Part shown: positions 1 through 8,751 of the stretch, piece by piece
How the letters are laid out: each line of letters begins with the position of its first letter
Position numbering within the stretch: position 1 is the stretch's first letter
Assembly: GCA_903901335.1 (NCBI GenBank)
Contig: CAIUQR010000107.1
Coordinates: 1 to 64,000 of the forward strand
Source: an uncultured delta proteobacterium
GTDB taxonomy: Bacteria; Desulfobacterota; Desulfobulbia; Desulfobulbales; Desulfocapsaceae
Length of the DNA: 64,000 nt
Reading direction: 5' to 3'
Program-made: the position numbers and the translations under genes
The notes under the pieces: model-generated
Told to the model about the DNA's origin: nothing
Seen by the model: only the letters and a program-made list of their open reading frames with translations
The model's database searches: none

Positions 1-24
1 ATCGATTCCGGCGTATAGTTTCAT
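1..24 (-). CDS. IS110-family transposase, N-terminal codons only (runs off left edge)
   Basis: Read on the minus strand, an ATG at 24-22 opens MKLYAGID before the window ends. That opening matches the start of IS110-type transposases, whose RuvC-like DEDD domain begins with a conserved Asp in this stretch. A strong AGGAGG lies about 6 nt upstream of the ATG. Only eight residues are visible, so the family call rests on the N-terminal signature plus the ribosome binding site. IS110 elements carry long non-coding ends, which may explain the gene-poor DNA to the right. Confidence 0.5.
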
Positions 25-26
25 AT

Positions 27-106
27 GGCACCTCCTCTTGAAAGTTTGGACGCTTTCTTCTCAGTATACCAGAGGACTTATCCACTGACCTACTGAGGGA
101 GGTGCC
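27..106 (-). promoter_or_regulatory. Leader hairpin that can sequester the transposase Shine-Dalgarno
   Basis: GGCACCTCC at 27-35 and GGAGGTGCC at 98-106 form a perfect 9-bp inverted repeat. In a minus-strand transcript entering from the right, the 3' arm is the transposase ribosome binding site itself, so the hairpin would mask it. Sequestering the start signal in transcripts that read in from outside is known for other IS elements; its use here is inferred. On the plus strand the right arm is followed by TTTT, so the same hairpin could weakly terminate outward transcription. Confidence 0.4.
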
Positions 107-534
107 TTTTAGATGATTATCAGGCTTGACATACGGGTATTACAGTCAAGGTCAAATGCCTATGAGTCTCGTCCAATCCCATATTGCTTTCCGAACAACC
201 TCTACCCCGCCGGTATCAGAAGCCTGGTGTATAACCGATGCAAAAGGCCAAAGAGCTTTTTGACCGTTTGCCGTATCGACCTGATCCATATTCCGCGCTA
301 TTCTCCTGTGAGGTTGGGTCAGGAACTGGTTGACCATATCGGTGCCGATGGTTCTTTTCTGTAACCTGACCACCTCTATCATACAGGGAAGGCTGAGATT
401 CCGAGTCCTTCTCAGGATTCCGTTAAGTGCCAGACTATCTTCGGTGAAGGTATTTATGGGGCAGACCCGCGGCATCCAGTTCCCTGAGGATAAACTGCTT
501 CATATCCAGGCAAGAGAAACCTACAGGTTTTTTC
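107..534. other. Gene-poor stretch between IS110 start and padR promoter
   Basis: About 430 bp with overlapping short reading frames on both strands (for example 113-364 plus and 152-475 minus), none with a good ribosome binding site or a recognisable protein signature. The stretch may contain the non-coding end of the IS110 element or a decayed gene. I see no inverted-repeat IS terminus, which is normal for IS110. An 11-bp motif, TTCTCAGTATA, occurs at 58-68 and again at 552-562 inside the padR promoter. Confidence 0.4.
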
Positions 535-590
535 TTGACACACCTGCTGAGTTCTCAGTATATACTTTTATATATATAAAAGGAGAATAT
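535..590 (+). promoter_or_regulatory. padR promoter, putative operator and RBS
   Basis: TTGACA at 535-540 and TATATA at 559-564 with an 18-bp spacer form a good sigma-70 promoter. The -10 is embedded in AGTATATACT (557-566), a perfect 10-bp palindrome and a plausible autoregulatory PadR operator, followed by an AT-rich run and AAAAGGAG just ahead of the ATG at 593. Promoter elements are read directly; PadR binding is inferred from the habit of the family to repress its own operon. Confidence 0.55.
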
Positions 591-592
591 GA

Positions 593-1141
593 ATGTCGAT
601 TAAGTACGCCATCCTCGGGATCCTGGCCAAGAAGGATCTGCATGGATATGAGCTGAAGGCCGGCTTCGATGCCACGATCGGGGAGTTCTGGAGCCTCAAT
701 TTTGGCCAGATCTATTCCACACTCGACCGTCTGGAAAAGGACGGCCTGGTCACCCATGACCGGCAGAGCCAGGATAAACGTCCCGACCGGAAGATCTTCA
801 GCATCACCGCCGAGGGCAGGACCGAACTTACACAATGGCTATCCGCGCCCATTGCCAGGGTGCGGGCGCTCCGGGATGAATTCTTTATCAAACTCGTCTT
901 CATGGATAAGGACAATCCGGCTGCTGTCCTTGCACTCATCGAAAAGCAGAAAACGCTCCATCTCAAACATATGAACAAGTTAACCCGCCGGAAGATCGCC
1001 CTGAAGACCGAAGCCGACAATCCCGATGCCCTGACCACGGAGCTGCTTGTGGATGTGGGCCTGTTCCACGCCGAGGCGGACATCAAATGGCTGACACACT
1101 GCGAAATCAAGATCAAGGCTGCCCTTGGTGGCAAAGAATGA
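593..1141 (+). CDS. PadR-family transcriptional regulator
   Basis: A 182-residue protein with the PadR winged helix at about residues 1-80 (the HGYELK stretch, then GQIYSTLDRLEKDGLV as the recognition and wing region) and the C-terminal all-helical Vir_act_alpha_C domain from about 95 onward, which mediates dimerisation. The ATG follows AAAAGGAG directly. It sits 57 bp upstream of an ABC exporter ATPase in the same orientation, the usual arrangement for a PadR protein that represses an efflux or export operon and is released by a ligand. The family is certain; the ligand is unknown. Confidence 0.92.
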   Translation: MSIKYAILGILAKKDLHGYELKAGFDATIGEFWSLNFGQIYSTLDRLEKDGLVTHDRQSQDKRPDRKIFSITAEGRTELTQWLSAPIARVRALRDEFFIKLVFMDKDNPAAVLALIEKQKTLHLKHMNKLTRRKIALKTEADNPDALTTELLVDVGLFHAEADIKWLTHCEIKIKAALGGKE

Positions 1142-1198
1142 CCACCGGGTACTAAAATATTCTGCAAGAGGTTTTTTGCACAGACAGAGGACCAATCA

Positions 1199-1888
1199 AT
1201 GATCGAACTGAGGCATGCAGGCAAAAAATTTCGACAGGGGACACGACAGATCCAGGCGCTCAGAGATGTCACTCTCGTCATCAAAAAAGGCGAGTTCTTG
1301 AGCATCATGGGGCCCAGCGGTTCCGGCAAGAGCACGCTGCTGAACCTGATGGGCGGCCTGGACCAGCCGACCGAAGGCGAAGTATTTCTGGACGGCAGGC
1401 CGCTGCACGGTATCACGGACAACGAGGTAACGCTGCTCAGGCGCAGACATATCGGCTACGTCTTCCAGTTCTTCAACCTGCTGCCGCTGCTGACCGCCGC
1501 CGAAAACGTCGGCCTGCCGCTGCTGCTCGACGGCCTGCCCTTCTCCCAGGTCAAGCCCAGGGCCTGCGCCCTCCTCCGGCAGGTCGGCCTTGCCGAGCGG
1601 ACCGAGCACCGGCCGGACCAGCTCTCGGGCGGCGAGATGCAGCGGGTGGCCATCGCCCGGGCGCTGATCGCAAACCCCGCCGTACTGCTGGCCGATGAGC
1701 CCACCGGCAACCTCGACTCCCATACCAGCGAAGAGATCTTCCTGCTGCTGAAATCCCTGAACAACCAGGGGCAGACCATCGTCATGGTGACCCATGACCC
1801 GAAGGCCGCGGCCTACGGCAGCCGCATCGTCACCCTGAAGGATGGCGCTCCAGCCCAGGATATCTCTATCGGGGAGCATGAATCATGA
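1199..1888 (+). CDS. ABC transporter ATP-binding protein (MacB/LolD type)
   Basis: A 229-residue cytoplasmic ATPase with a complete set of motifs: Walker A GPSGSGKST (about 38-46), Q-loop near Q90, signature LSGGEMQ (142-148), Walker B VLLADEPTG (162-170) and the switch His in THD (199). The LSGGEMQRVAIARAL stretch and the length are typical of the LolD/MacB/FtsE class that powers mechanotransmission permeases rather than import. It overlaps the permease start by 4 bp, so the two are probably translationally coupled. The substrate cannot be read from the ATPase. Confidence 0.93.
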   Translation: MIELRHAGKKFRQGTRQIQALRDVTLVIKKGEFLSIMGPSGSGKSTLLNLMGGLDQPTEGEVFLDGRPLHGITDNEVTLLRRRHIGYVFQFFNLLPLLTAAENVGLPLLLDGLPFSQVKPRACALLRQVGLAERTEHRPDQLSGGEMQRVAIARALIANPAVLLADEPTGNLDSHTSEEIFLLLKSLNNQGQTIVMVTHDPKAAAYGSRIVTLKDGAPAQDISIGEHES

Positions 1889-4475
1889 ACCTTTTCAACC
1901 TGCTGCGCCATATCAGCCTCAAACATATCCGGCTCCAGAAAACCCAGCTCTGCATCGCCATCTCCGGGATCTGCCTGGGGGTGGCCGCGATGGCCGCCAT
2001 CGACATCATCAATGTCAGCGTTCTCCGCTCCTTTGCCGAATCCATCGATCACATTTCCGGCAAGGCCGCTCTCGAGATCAGCGGGGCGGAAACAGGCCTT
2101 CCGGAGGAGATGCTCGAACAGGTGCAGAAGGTGGCCGGGGTTGAATATGCAGTCCCGGTGATCGAGGCCAACGCCAATCTGTCAGGCGGTAGTGAGCGGG
2201 CCTTCATGATTCTGGGAGTCGATGTGCTCCAGGATCACAAGATCCGGAGTTACAGCCTGACCGATGACGCCGCCGACATCCCCGATCCCCTCCTCTTCCT
2301 GGCGAAAAAAGATTCTATCCTTCTCTCCCGGACCATGGCCCGGGAGGAGAACATCGCCATCGACCAGGAGATCCGGGTGCAGACCGTGCAGGGGATCAAG
2401 ACCTTCAAGGTGCGCGGCCTTCTGAACCCCGAAGGTCCGGCTCGGGTAGCCGGGGGAGACATCGCGATCATGGATGTCTATGCGGCGCAGATGGCCTTCG
2501 GCAAGGAAGGCCGGATCGACCGGATCGATGTCAGCTTCCTGCCCGGAGAAAATCTCGACATGATGAAGGAGAGGCTCCAGCGCGTGCTGCCGGAAGGATA
2601 CGCCGTGGACACCCGGCCGGTCGGACCAGACAGGTTGCCATTCTGCTGGAGCGTTTTCAGAAGAGTATGGGATTCATCAGCTTTATGGTCATGTTCGTCG
2701 GCATGTATCTGATCTACAATGCCATTTCGATATCGGTCGTCCAGCGCCGCCGGGAGATCGGCATCCTGCGGGCGCTCGGAGCCAAAAGAGGCGAGATTAT
2801 TGCGCTGTTTTTCGCGGAGACCTGCGTCATCTCGGCCGTTGGCTCATTGCTTGGTCTCGGTCTCGGTCTGGTGTTCGCGAAACTGACCGTCGGCGTCGTC
2901 GCCCAGAGCATCACCGAGGTCTATCTGAAGACATCGGTCACATCGCTCAGCTTTTCTTCAGGGATATTTTTTCAGGATGCGGCCATCGGTGTCTTCGCAA
3001 GTCTTCTCGCCGCCGCCTACCCTGCCGTTTCCAGCGTCAGGTTTTCACCGATTTCAGCCCTGCGCCCCGTAGTCTCTTCGGGAGGAGAATTTATCCTGAT
3101 CAAAAAAATCCTTATCGTCTCGGCCTCTTTGCTCTCCCTCTCCGCCCTGATTCTCGCCGCCTATACGACAGCCGCTCCGGGTTCGGCCTTCAGGTCCACA
3201 TCCGCAACAGTCGTCTCAAGCCTGTTCCTTATCGTCGGCATATCCTTGCTGACACCCGGCTTCCTGCACTGGTCGATGCTTTTTTTTCACCGTTTCCTGT
3301 CACCCCGGCTCGGCGTGGCAGGCAGACTGGCCGGCATCAACCTGCAGAAAAACATCTCACGCAACGGAGTGGCGGTTGCGGCGATCTTTTTCAGCATCGC
3401 CCTCTATGTCTGCTCGGCAAACGCCATGCACAGCCTGCGCGTCTCGATGTTCGACTGGGTCGATTCCATCATCGGTGCCGACATTCTGATCAGTTCCGGA
3501 CACTCGCTTGCAACAGGCGGCGCCCGCAATATTCCGATGCCGGATTCGCTGGCCGCCGATATCGAAAAAATTCCCGGTGTCCAATCGGTGGAGCCATTTC
3601 GCAAGGGATCTCTGAACTATCAGGGGAAGAAGATTCTGCTTGAGATTTTTGATGTAGCTATGCGTTATGAGTACTGTCCGGGCATGTTTGCAGACGGCAA
3701 TAAGGAGGAGGTGATTCGGCTCGTACCGGGAAAAGACATGATCTTCGTCAATGAAGGTTTTGCCGCCAAATATAACATCCACAGGGGAGATTCCATCGTT
3801 CTTCCGACACCGGGAGGCCCGGTGCGTTTCGGGGTGGCGGCTATCGTGGTCAGCTACACATCGGATTCGGGTGTTCTCTGGATGGATATCAACACCTACC
3901 GGCACCACTGGAAGGATACCCTGGTCGATACCTTCGAGGTGCTCGTGAAGGACAAGAAAAATATCCCGGCCGTGCGCCAGGAGATTCTGGACCGTCTCGG
4001 AAAAGAACGGCACCTCTTCGCCTTGCCCGCTCTGGAATTCCGTAACGAGATCAGGAAGATAATGGAAGGCACCTTCATCGTCACCCACGCGGTGAACATC
4101 ATCGTTCTGATCATTGCCGGTTTCGGGATTGTCATCACCCTGCTGGCCGCCGTGCTCGAGCGTACCCGCGAGATAGGCGTCCTGCGCTCCATCGGCATGA
4201 CGAAAAGCCAGGTCGCCGGTGTGGTGATCATCGAATCGGCCCTGATCGGCACCCTGGGCGGGCTGCTCGGCTCTGCTACCGGACTGCTGATGGGCTGGAT
4301 CGAACTTGAGGGGTTTTTCCGCCTCGATTACGGCGCCAGCATTGTCTATCACATTCATTATGCATCCGTCATCTGGGCCATCCTGCTTTCGGCGGGACTT
4401 GCGGCCCTGGCCGGATTTTACCCGGCGCGACGGGCGGCAGGAATCAATATCGTGGAGGCCTTAACCTATGAATAG
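1885..4475 (+). pseudogene. FtsX/MacB-like ABC permease, broken by a -1 frameshift
   Basis: Two adjacent frames together encode one permease of about 860 residues. The first (1885-2712) carries an N-terminal membrane anchor and a MacB-type periplasmic domain, then degenerates after ...VDTRPV. The second resumes in phase with RTRQVAILLERFQKSMG near 2622, continues into MGFISFMVMFVGMYLIYNA and the FtsX signature RRREIGILRALG, and ends with a second FtsX core containing RTREIGVLRSIG. The frames join if one base is missing around 2620-2623. The C-terminal part has an ATG at 2667. Either the gene is inactivated or the base was lost in sequencing; intact flanking genes favour an error or a recent event. 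Neighbours: ATPase upstream, LolA-like protein 8 bp overlapping downstream. Confidence 0.8.
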
Positions 4476-5244
4476 ATATCTCCTTACAGCACTCTGCCTG
4501 ATCACTCTCTTGTGGCAGACCACCTGCGCCTTGGCGATGACCGGCCGGGAGGTCTATGAAAAGGTCCACGAGCTGCGGCAAAAGGCGCTTGATCGCCAGA
4601 CGACCGCCACCCTGGTTCTCTACGATAAGGGCGGCTCCACCCGCACCCGCAGCCTCATCGAATACAGCAAAAAGGCCGACCCGGAGGCCTATAAGGTCCT
4701 GGTTGTTTTTCAGACTCCAGCGGATCTGAAGGATGTCGGCTTTCTCATCCATGCCCGGACCTTCGCGGATCGGGATCTCTGGGCCTACTTCCCGGAATTC
4801 AAGCGCGTCCGGCGGATCCCGACCACCTCCCAGGACGATGCCTTCTTCGGCACCGACTTCTCCTACGATGATTTCGGCGGACCGCCCAATCTCGATGACT
4901 ATGTGTTCACCGTCCAGGGCGAGGAGACCGTGGATGGGAAACAGTGCTATATTCTTGACGTAACACCAAAGGTACATAGAAAATACACCCGTTTTGTGGC
5001 CTGGGTGGCAAAGGACCTCTGGATCCATCTGAAGATCGCCTACTATCAGGACAAAGTGCTCTATCGCGCCGGTTCCTTCACGGATGTGCGGATGGTTGAC
5101 GACATCCCGACCTCCTTCAAGATACATATGGAAAACCTCACCACCGGGCATAAGACGGAGCTGACGATTGACGATATCAAATACCATACCCGGTTTCCCG
5201 ACGACCTCTTCAGCCAGCGCTCCCTTGAACGGGCCGGACGATGA
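4468..5244 (+). CDS. LolA-like outer membrane lipoprotein-sorting family protein (PF17131 type)
   Basis: A 258-residue periplasmic protein with a signal peptide (about 1-23, cleavage near CALA-M). The body resembles the 'outer membrane lipoprotein-sorting protein' family COG2834/PF17131: RTRSLIEYSKK, then LVVFQTPADLKDVGFLIHAR, DLWAYFPEFKRVRRI and the FGTDFSYDD stretch. This family has the half-barrel LolA fold and carries hydrophobic cargo between membranes. The gene overlaps the permease end by 8 bp and the barrel gene by 4 bp, so it belongs to the same transcript. I infer that it shuttles a lipid or lipoprotein from the permease to the outer membrane. Confidence 0.85.
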   Translation: MNRYLLTALCLITLLWQTTCALAMTGREVYEKVHELRQKALDRQTTATLVLYDKGGSTRTRSLIEYSKKADPEAYKVLVVFQTPADLKDVGFLIHARTFADRDLWAYFPEFKRVRRIPTTSQDDAFFGTDFSYDDFGGPPNLDDYVFTVQGEETVDGKQCYILDVTPKVHRKYTRFVAWVAKDLWIHLKIAYYQDKVLYRAGSFTDVRMVDDIPTSFKIHMENLTTGHKTELTIDDIKYHTRFPDDLFSQRSLERAGR

Positions 5245-6605
5245 AGGAGTCGGTTTTCGTCTCTCTGCTCCTTCTGTTAGTTGCTTCCGTTTCCGTCCAT
5301 GCTGCCGACTCAATCTCGACCACCGGCAGGATCAGTCTCAGAGGAACAGGACACATTGACCATGAAGGTGCAAACGAAGACCCGGACCTTACCGCCCGGC
5401 TGGAGATCGATGCCCGGAAAACCCTCTGGCGTCTGCACGCATTCATCGAGGGCGGGTGGGACGGCACAGTCCGCGATCAGCCGCGAGATACTTCGCTACT
5501 CAAGGACCTTACGCATGTCTATCAGGACAATTCGCCCTTTGCGGAGTTCAAGGAACTCTATCTGGAACGAGGGATTGGAAACATGGAGTGGAGGATCGGC
5601 ATCCAGCGCTTCTCTTGGGGAAGGCTTGATGAATATCCGGCAAACGATCTGCTCAACCCTTGGGATTACAACCGGTTTCTCATCAAATCCACTGAGGATA
5701 GAAAGATCGGGGTGCCCTCGGTTTCGGTCAATGTAAATACGAAGGATTGGACCTGCCAACTGGTCTGGGAACCCTGGTTTGTCCCCTATCGTCTTCCCGA
5801 CCCCGGTGCGAGATGGTCTGTCGTTCCCGCCGGAAGCGCCCTGACGGGCAACCAGGAGGCGCAGATCACCGCGCAGGAGCCGGACCTTCCGGCCCGGACC
5901 ATCGCTAACGGTTCCCTTGGTCTCCGTGTGCAGCACCCTGGTATGATCGACTGGGCCTTCACCCTCTTTCATGGCTATGACCCGCGCCCGGTCTTTAAAA
6001 CTACAACGCTTACGATCAGTCAATCAGGGGAGAAGCTCCGCATCGGGCCGGGATTTGAACCGTCCTTTCATAAGATAACAACACTCGGGGCAGACGGGGC
6101 CACGGTCATCGGCGACTGGAGTCTGCGAGCGGAGGCCGCCTATACTTTTGCCAGGACATTCAATGTCCGGCAGGAACTCTGGGGATATCCGCAGGTGCTC
6201 GAACCGGGAGTGTATTCCCTGAACCCGGTGGAGGTCGAACGAAGCAGCCTGGATTACGGGATCGGTGCCGATTACCGGCTGATGGAAGACTGGCTTTTGA
6301 CCCTGCAGGCCCAGCAGACCGAAATCTTCGACAGACCCGCTTCACTCTACGAGAAGGAGCGGGAGACCCTGCTTTGGGCAAATCTCAAGGTCAGCTGGCT
6401 GAACCAGAAAGTGGAGACAAGCCTGAATGTCGCCTATAATCCTGAACACGGGGCGAGCATGGTCCGGCCGGGCATTGTCTATATCCTGTCCGACCAGTGG
6501 AAGGTCAGCATCAACGGCCTGCTGCTGGACGGTCCGCCGCAGTCGATCTTCGGCAGATATGCCCATAATGACCAGGTGGAGATGACCGTGACTTTTTCGT
6601 GGTAA
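5241..6605 (+). CDS. Outer-membrane beta-barrel protein (DUF1302/alginate-export-like)
   Basis: A 454-residue protein with a signal peptide (1-21, ending VSVHA-A) and a body of alternating short strands that ends ...VEMTVTFSW, with the terminal aromatic typical of BamA-recognised barrels. Stretches such as WRIGIQRFSWGRLDEYPANDLLNPWDY and WEPWFVPYRLPDP resemble DUF1302-type porins, which travel with LolA-like proteins and MMPL/RND or ABC exporters. It is the last gene of the padR-ABC-LolA-like cluster and overlaps the previous gene by 4 bp. The role as the outer-membrane end of that exporter is inferred. Confidence 0.75.
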   Translation: MKESVFVSLLLLLVASVSVHAADSISTTGRISLRGTGHIDHEGANEDPDLTARLEIDARKTLWRLHAFIEGGWDGTVRDQPRDTSLLKDLTHVYQDNSPFAEFKELYLERGIGNMEWRIGIQRFSWGRLDEYPANDLLNPWDYNRFLIKSTEDRKIGVPSVSVNVNTKDWTCQLVWEPWFVPYRLPDPGARWSVVPAGSALTGNQEAQITAQEPDLPARTIANGSLGLRVQHPGMIDWAFTLFHGYDPRPVFKTTTLTISQSGEKLRIGPGFEPSFHKITTLGADGATVIGDWSLRAEAAYTFARTFNVRQELWGYPQVLEPGVYSLNPVEVERSSLDYGIGADYRLMEDWLLTLQAQQTEIFDRPASLYEKERETLLWANLKVSWLNQKVETSLNVAYNPEHGASMVRPGIVYILSDQWKVSINGLLLDGPPQSIFGRYAHNDQVEMTVTFSW

Positions 6606-6616
6606 TCCGTTTCCGC

Positions 6617-7252
6617 CTACGGGGCCAGCCGCTCGATCTTCCAGCCGTCCCCATCGGGAGTGTAGAGAAACCGGTCATGCAGCCGGTTCTCACGTCCCTG
6701 CCAGAACTCGATGGCGCAGGGCACCACCCGGAATCCTCCCCAGAAGGAAGGCAACGGGATCTTTCCCTCGCCGAATTTAGTCTTCATCTCCTGAAACTTC
6801 TGCAGCAGCATCTGGCGGGAGGACAGCGGATGGCTCTGGCTCGACACCCAGGCCGCCACCTGGCTGTCCTTGGGCCGGGACATGAAGTACCTGGCGGATT
6901 CGACGGTGGAGATACGGCTGGCCGTGCCTGATATGCTTATCTGCCGTTCAAGCTCCAGCCAGACGAAGAGCAGGCTGACCCTGGAATTTCCGGCAATCTC
7001 GGTTGCCTTCCTGCTGCCGTAATTGGTGAAAAAGACAAAACCGTTCGTATCGAAATATTTTAACAGCACCGTGCGCTGGCTGGGCTGTCCATCGCTGCCC
7101 ACCGTTGCCAGGATCATCGCCGTCGGATCAGCGATCGCGGTTTTTCTGGCCTGTTCAAACCAGGCGCTGAACTGGAGAACCGGGTCCGGATCGAGACCCG
7201 TGCGTTGCAGACCACCTTTCAGGTAGTCACGCCGGAAATGACTGATATCCAA
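6617..7252 (-). CDS. pdxH: Pyridoxamine 5'-phosphate oxidase
   Basis: FMN-dependent oxidase that makes pyridoxal 5'-phosphate from PNP or PMP. The 211-residue protein has the FMN-binding split-barrel (QRTVLLKYFDTNGFVFFTNY, SRKATEI), the RQISISGTA strand and the C-terminal dimerisation region ending ENRLHDRFLY...WKIERLAP, where RLHDR and the final RLxP are family hallmarks. I start it at TTG 7252 because GAGG lies about 7 nt upstream and the resulting MDISHFRRDYLKGGL matches the usual N-terminus; a TTG at 7264 would overlap that ribosome binding site. Confidence 0.95.
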   Translation of the reverse strand: MDISHFRRDYLKGGLQRTGLDPDPVLQFSAWFEQARKTAIADPTAMILATVGSDGQPSQRTVLLKYFDTNGFVFFTNYGSRKATEIAGNSRVSLLFVWLELERQISISGTASRISTVESARYFMSRPKDSQVAAWVSSQSHPLSSRQMLLQKFQEMKTKFGEGKIPLPSFWGGFRVVPCAIEFWQGRENRLHDRFLYTPDGDGWKIERLAP

Positions 7253-7261
7253 AATAAACCT

Positions 7262-7303
7262 CAAGAAAAAAAGAATGACGGACCCATGGCAGGTCCGTCA
7301 TTT
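7262..7303 (-). terminator. Intrinsic terminator of the Tim44-like gene
   Basis: AATGACGGACC (7274-7284) and GGTCCGTCATT (7292-7302) form a perfect 11-bp stem with a 7-nt loop. On the minus strand it is followed by a T-rich run (TTCTTTTTTTCTTG), the layout of a Rho-independent terminator. It lies 32 bp beyond the stop of the minus-strand gene at 7335 and just ahead of pdxH, so it separates the two transcripts. Confidence 0.9.
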
Positions 7304-7334
7304 ATCGGTACATTACAAGCAAAAAATAATCGGT

Positions 7335-8264
7335 TCAGCCGTTGACCACTTTGATCCCTTCCAGCTTCCAATTCATCGTACCGGTGGGGCGGGCCCAGGT
7401 CCATTCTTCCTCGAATTTCACCGGTATAGTCATGGAGCCTTCGATCAGGTTGCCGGTCTTGTCGTCCACCGTATAATCGAGCAGGTTGGCAGTGAAGAGC
7501 ACCGTGGCAAAATCCTCCCTGCCGTCACTCCCCGCATCGACGACCTCGATCTTTCGCACTGCAATGCTCTCCAGTTTATTGATCTGCCCTTTGGCATGCA
7601 TCTCGGCAAACCGCACCTCATATTCGCGGGCCAGCTGTTCGCCCAGAAGATGTCGATAAGACTGGAGATCCCGGCGCATCCAGCCGGCCTGTACCTGAAA
7701 AAAGACATCGGAGGCAATCTCCGTGAAATATTTCGGATCGAAACCGGGGTCCGTCCTCCGGATATCGGCAAGCCCCGTCTCGATCAACCCGAACGGACCC
7801 GAAGGCGGGGGCGGCGGAGGCGGTCCTGAACTGCCGGACATGGATGAACCAAACATGTCACCCAGCCCTGAAAGCGGCGACATGCTCCCTCCCTGGTTTC
7901 CACCTCCGGGCGGGCGGTTCGAAAATTTTTTATACAGAAAATAGGCGATCCCGCCGAGAATCAGAAGAGGCAGAATCCCCGGGCCGCCGCCATGCCCACC
8001 AAACATGGAGCCAAAGAGCATTCCGCCCAGGGCACCACCCAGAAGACCACCGGCCAGTCCACGTGAAAAGCTGCCCGTCTGGTTATTCAACGGTGCCTGA
8101 TACGTATTGGGACTGCTTGACTGCCGCGGGGTCGACCTGCTGAAAGACTTGCCCCCGGAACCGGTACGGGCATCGGCATACTGGACCGAAACGCCGGATT
8201 CGAACAACAAACAGGCCAGAAAAACAAGGATAAACGGCACTAATTTTCTTATAGCGATATTCAT
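7335..8264 (-). CDS. Tim44-like domain membrane protein
   Basis: A 309-residue protein with an N-terminal signal or anchor (about 5-28), a low-complexity Ser/Gly stretch, a Gly-rich hydrophobic segment (GGLLGGALGGMLFGSMFGG) followed by a second membrane span (ILPLLILGGIAYFLYKKF), a proline run (PPPPPPP) as linker, and a C-terminal Tim44-like domain from about 180 (DPKYFTEIASDVFFQVQAGWMRRDL...). Bacterial Tim44-like proteins are envelope proteins of unknown role. The start is either ATG 8264 or an in-frame GTG at 8270; AAGAAAAG lies upstream of both. Its terminator is at 7262-7303. Confidence 0.85.
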   Translation of the reverse strand: MNIAIRKLVPFILVFLACLLFESGVSVQYADARTGSGGKSFSRSTPRQSSSPNTYQAPLNNQTGSFSRGLAGGLLGGALGGMLFGSMFGGHGGGPGILPLLILGGIAYFLYKKFSNRPPGGGNQGGSMSPLSGLGDMFGSSMSGSSGPPPPPPPSGPFGLIETGLADIRRTDPGFDPKYFTEIASDVFFQVQAGWMRRDLQSYRHLLGEQLAREYEVRFAEMHAKGQINKLESIAVRKIEVVDAGSDGREDFATVLFTANLLDYTVDDKTGNLIEGSMTIPVKFEEEWTWARPTGTMNWKLEGIKVVNG

Positions 8265-8270
8265 AGTCAC

Positions 8271-8751
8271 TTTTCTTCAGGTTAATGATTTTCCGGAATA
8301 CACAAAACAGACATTCCAGGCTTAGAGCTTGTCCGTAAATAAGCCCTTAATGCTACTTTACTGCAGAAGACACTAGCAACTCCGGGCACGCTTGTCATGT
8401 AAAAATTGGTATCCATTGGCTTACCGGCCGCATTTTCCCCACTTACCCGTATGAGCCATGGTAATCACTGCCATCCCCAACACCATCGCTATGAATGTCT
8501 TTTCCGTAAAATCCTCACCATCACCTGTGAATCCGGCTTCAGGTACTATCAAGCTCTCAATAAATCTGGTTTTTTTTTATTCTCTATTTGACAGGGCCCT
8601 TATAAATATTATAGAATTTTTTCAAACAGAAAACTGAATATAGATCCGACCATCATTAACGCACCTTGTAGATCTTCTACCGTATATATCGAATTCCCTA
8701 AATACGGTATTTATACACTAGACCTTATAACCTTTCCAAACGAGGCACCGG
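8271..8751. other. Intergenic region between Tim44-like gene and chemoreceptor
   Basis: Divergent 480-bp spacer without a supported gene. It contains a candidate sigma-70 promoter for the chemoreceptor (TTGACA 8588-8593, TATAGA 8610-8615, 16-bp spacer) and, in the resulting leader, the palindrome AAATACGGTATTT at 8700-8712 plus its inverted partner TACCGTAT at 8678-8685, which could be an operator. Short frames here lack ribosome binding sites. Confidence 0.5.

Noticed and set aside
107-534. Protein genes in the two short frames at 113-364 (+) and 152-475 (-)
   Set aside because: No ribosome binding sites suited to them, no signature, and they overlap antisense to each other.
2600-2670. Programmed ribosomal frameshift in the permease gene
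   Set aside because: No slippery heptamer, stimulatory Shine-Dalgarno or hairpin is evident at the junction; a one-base loss is simpler.
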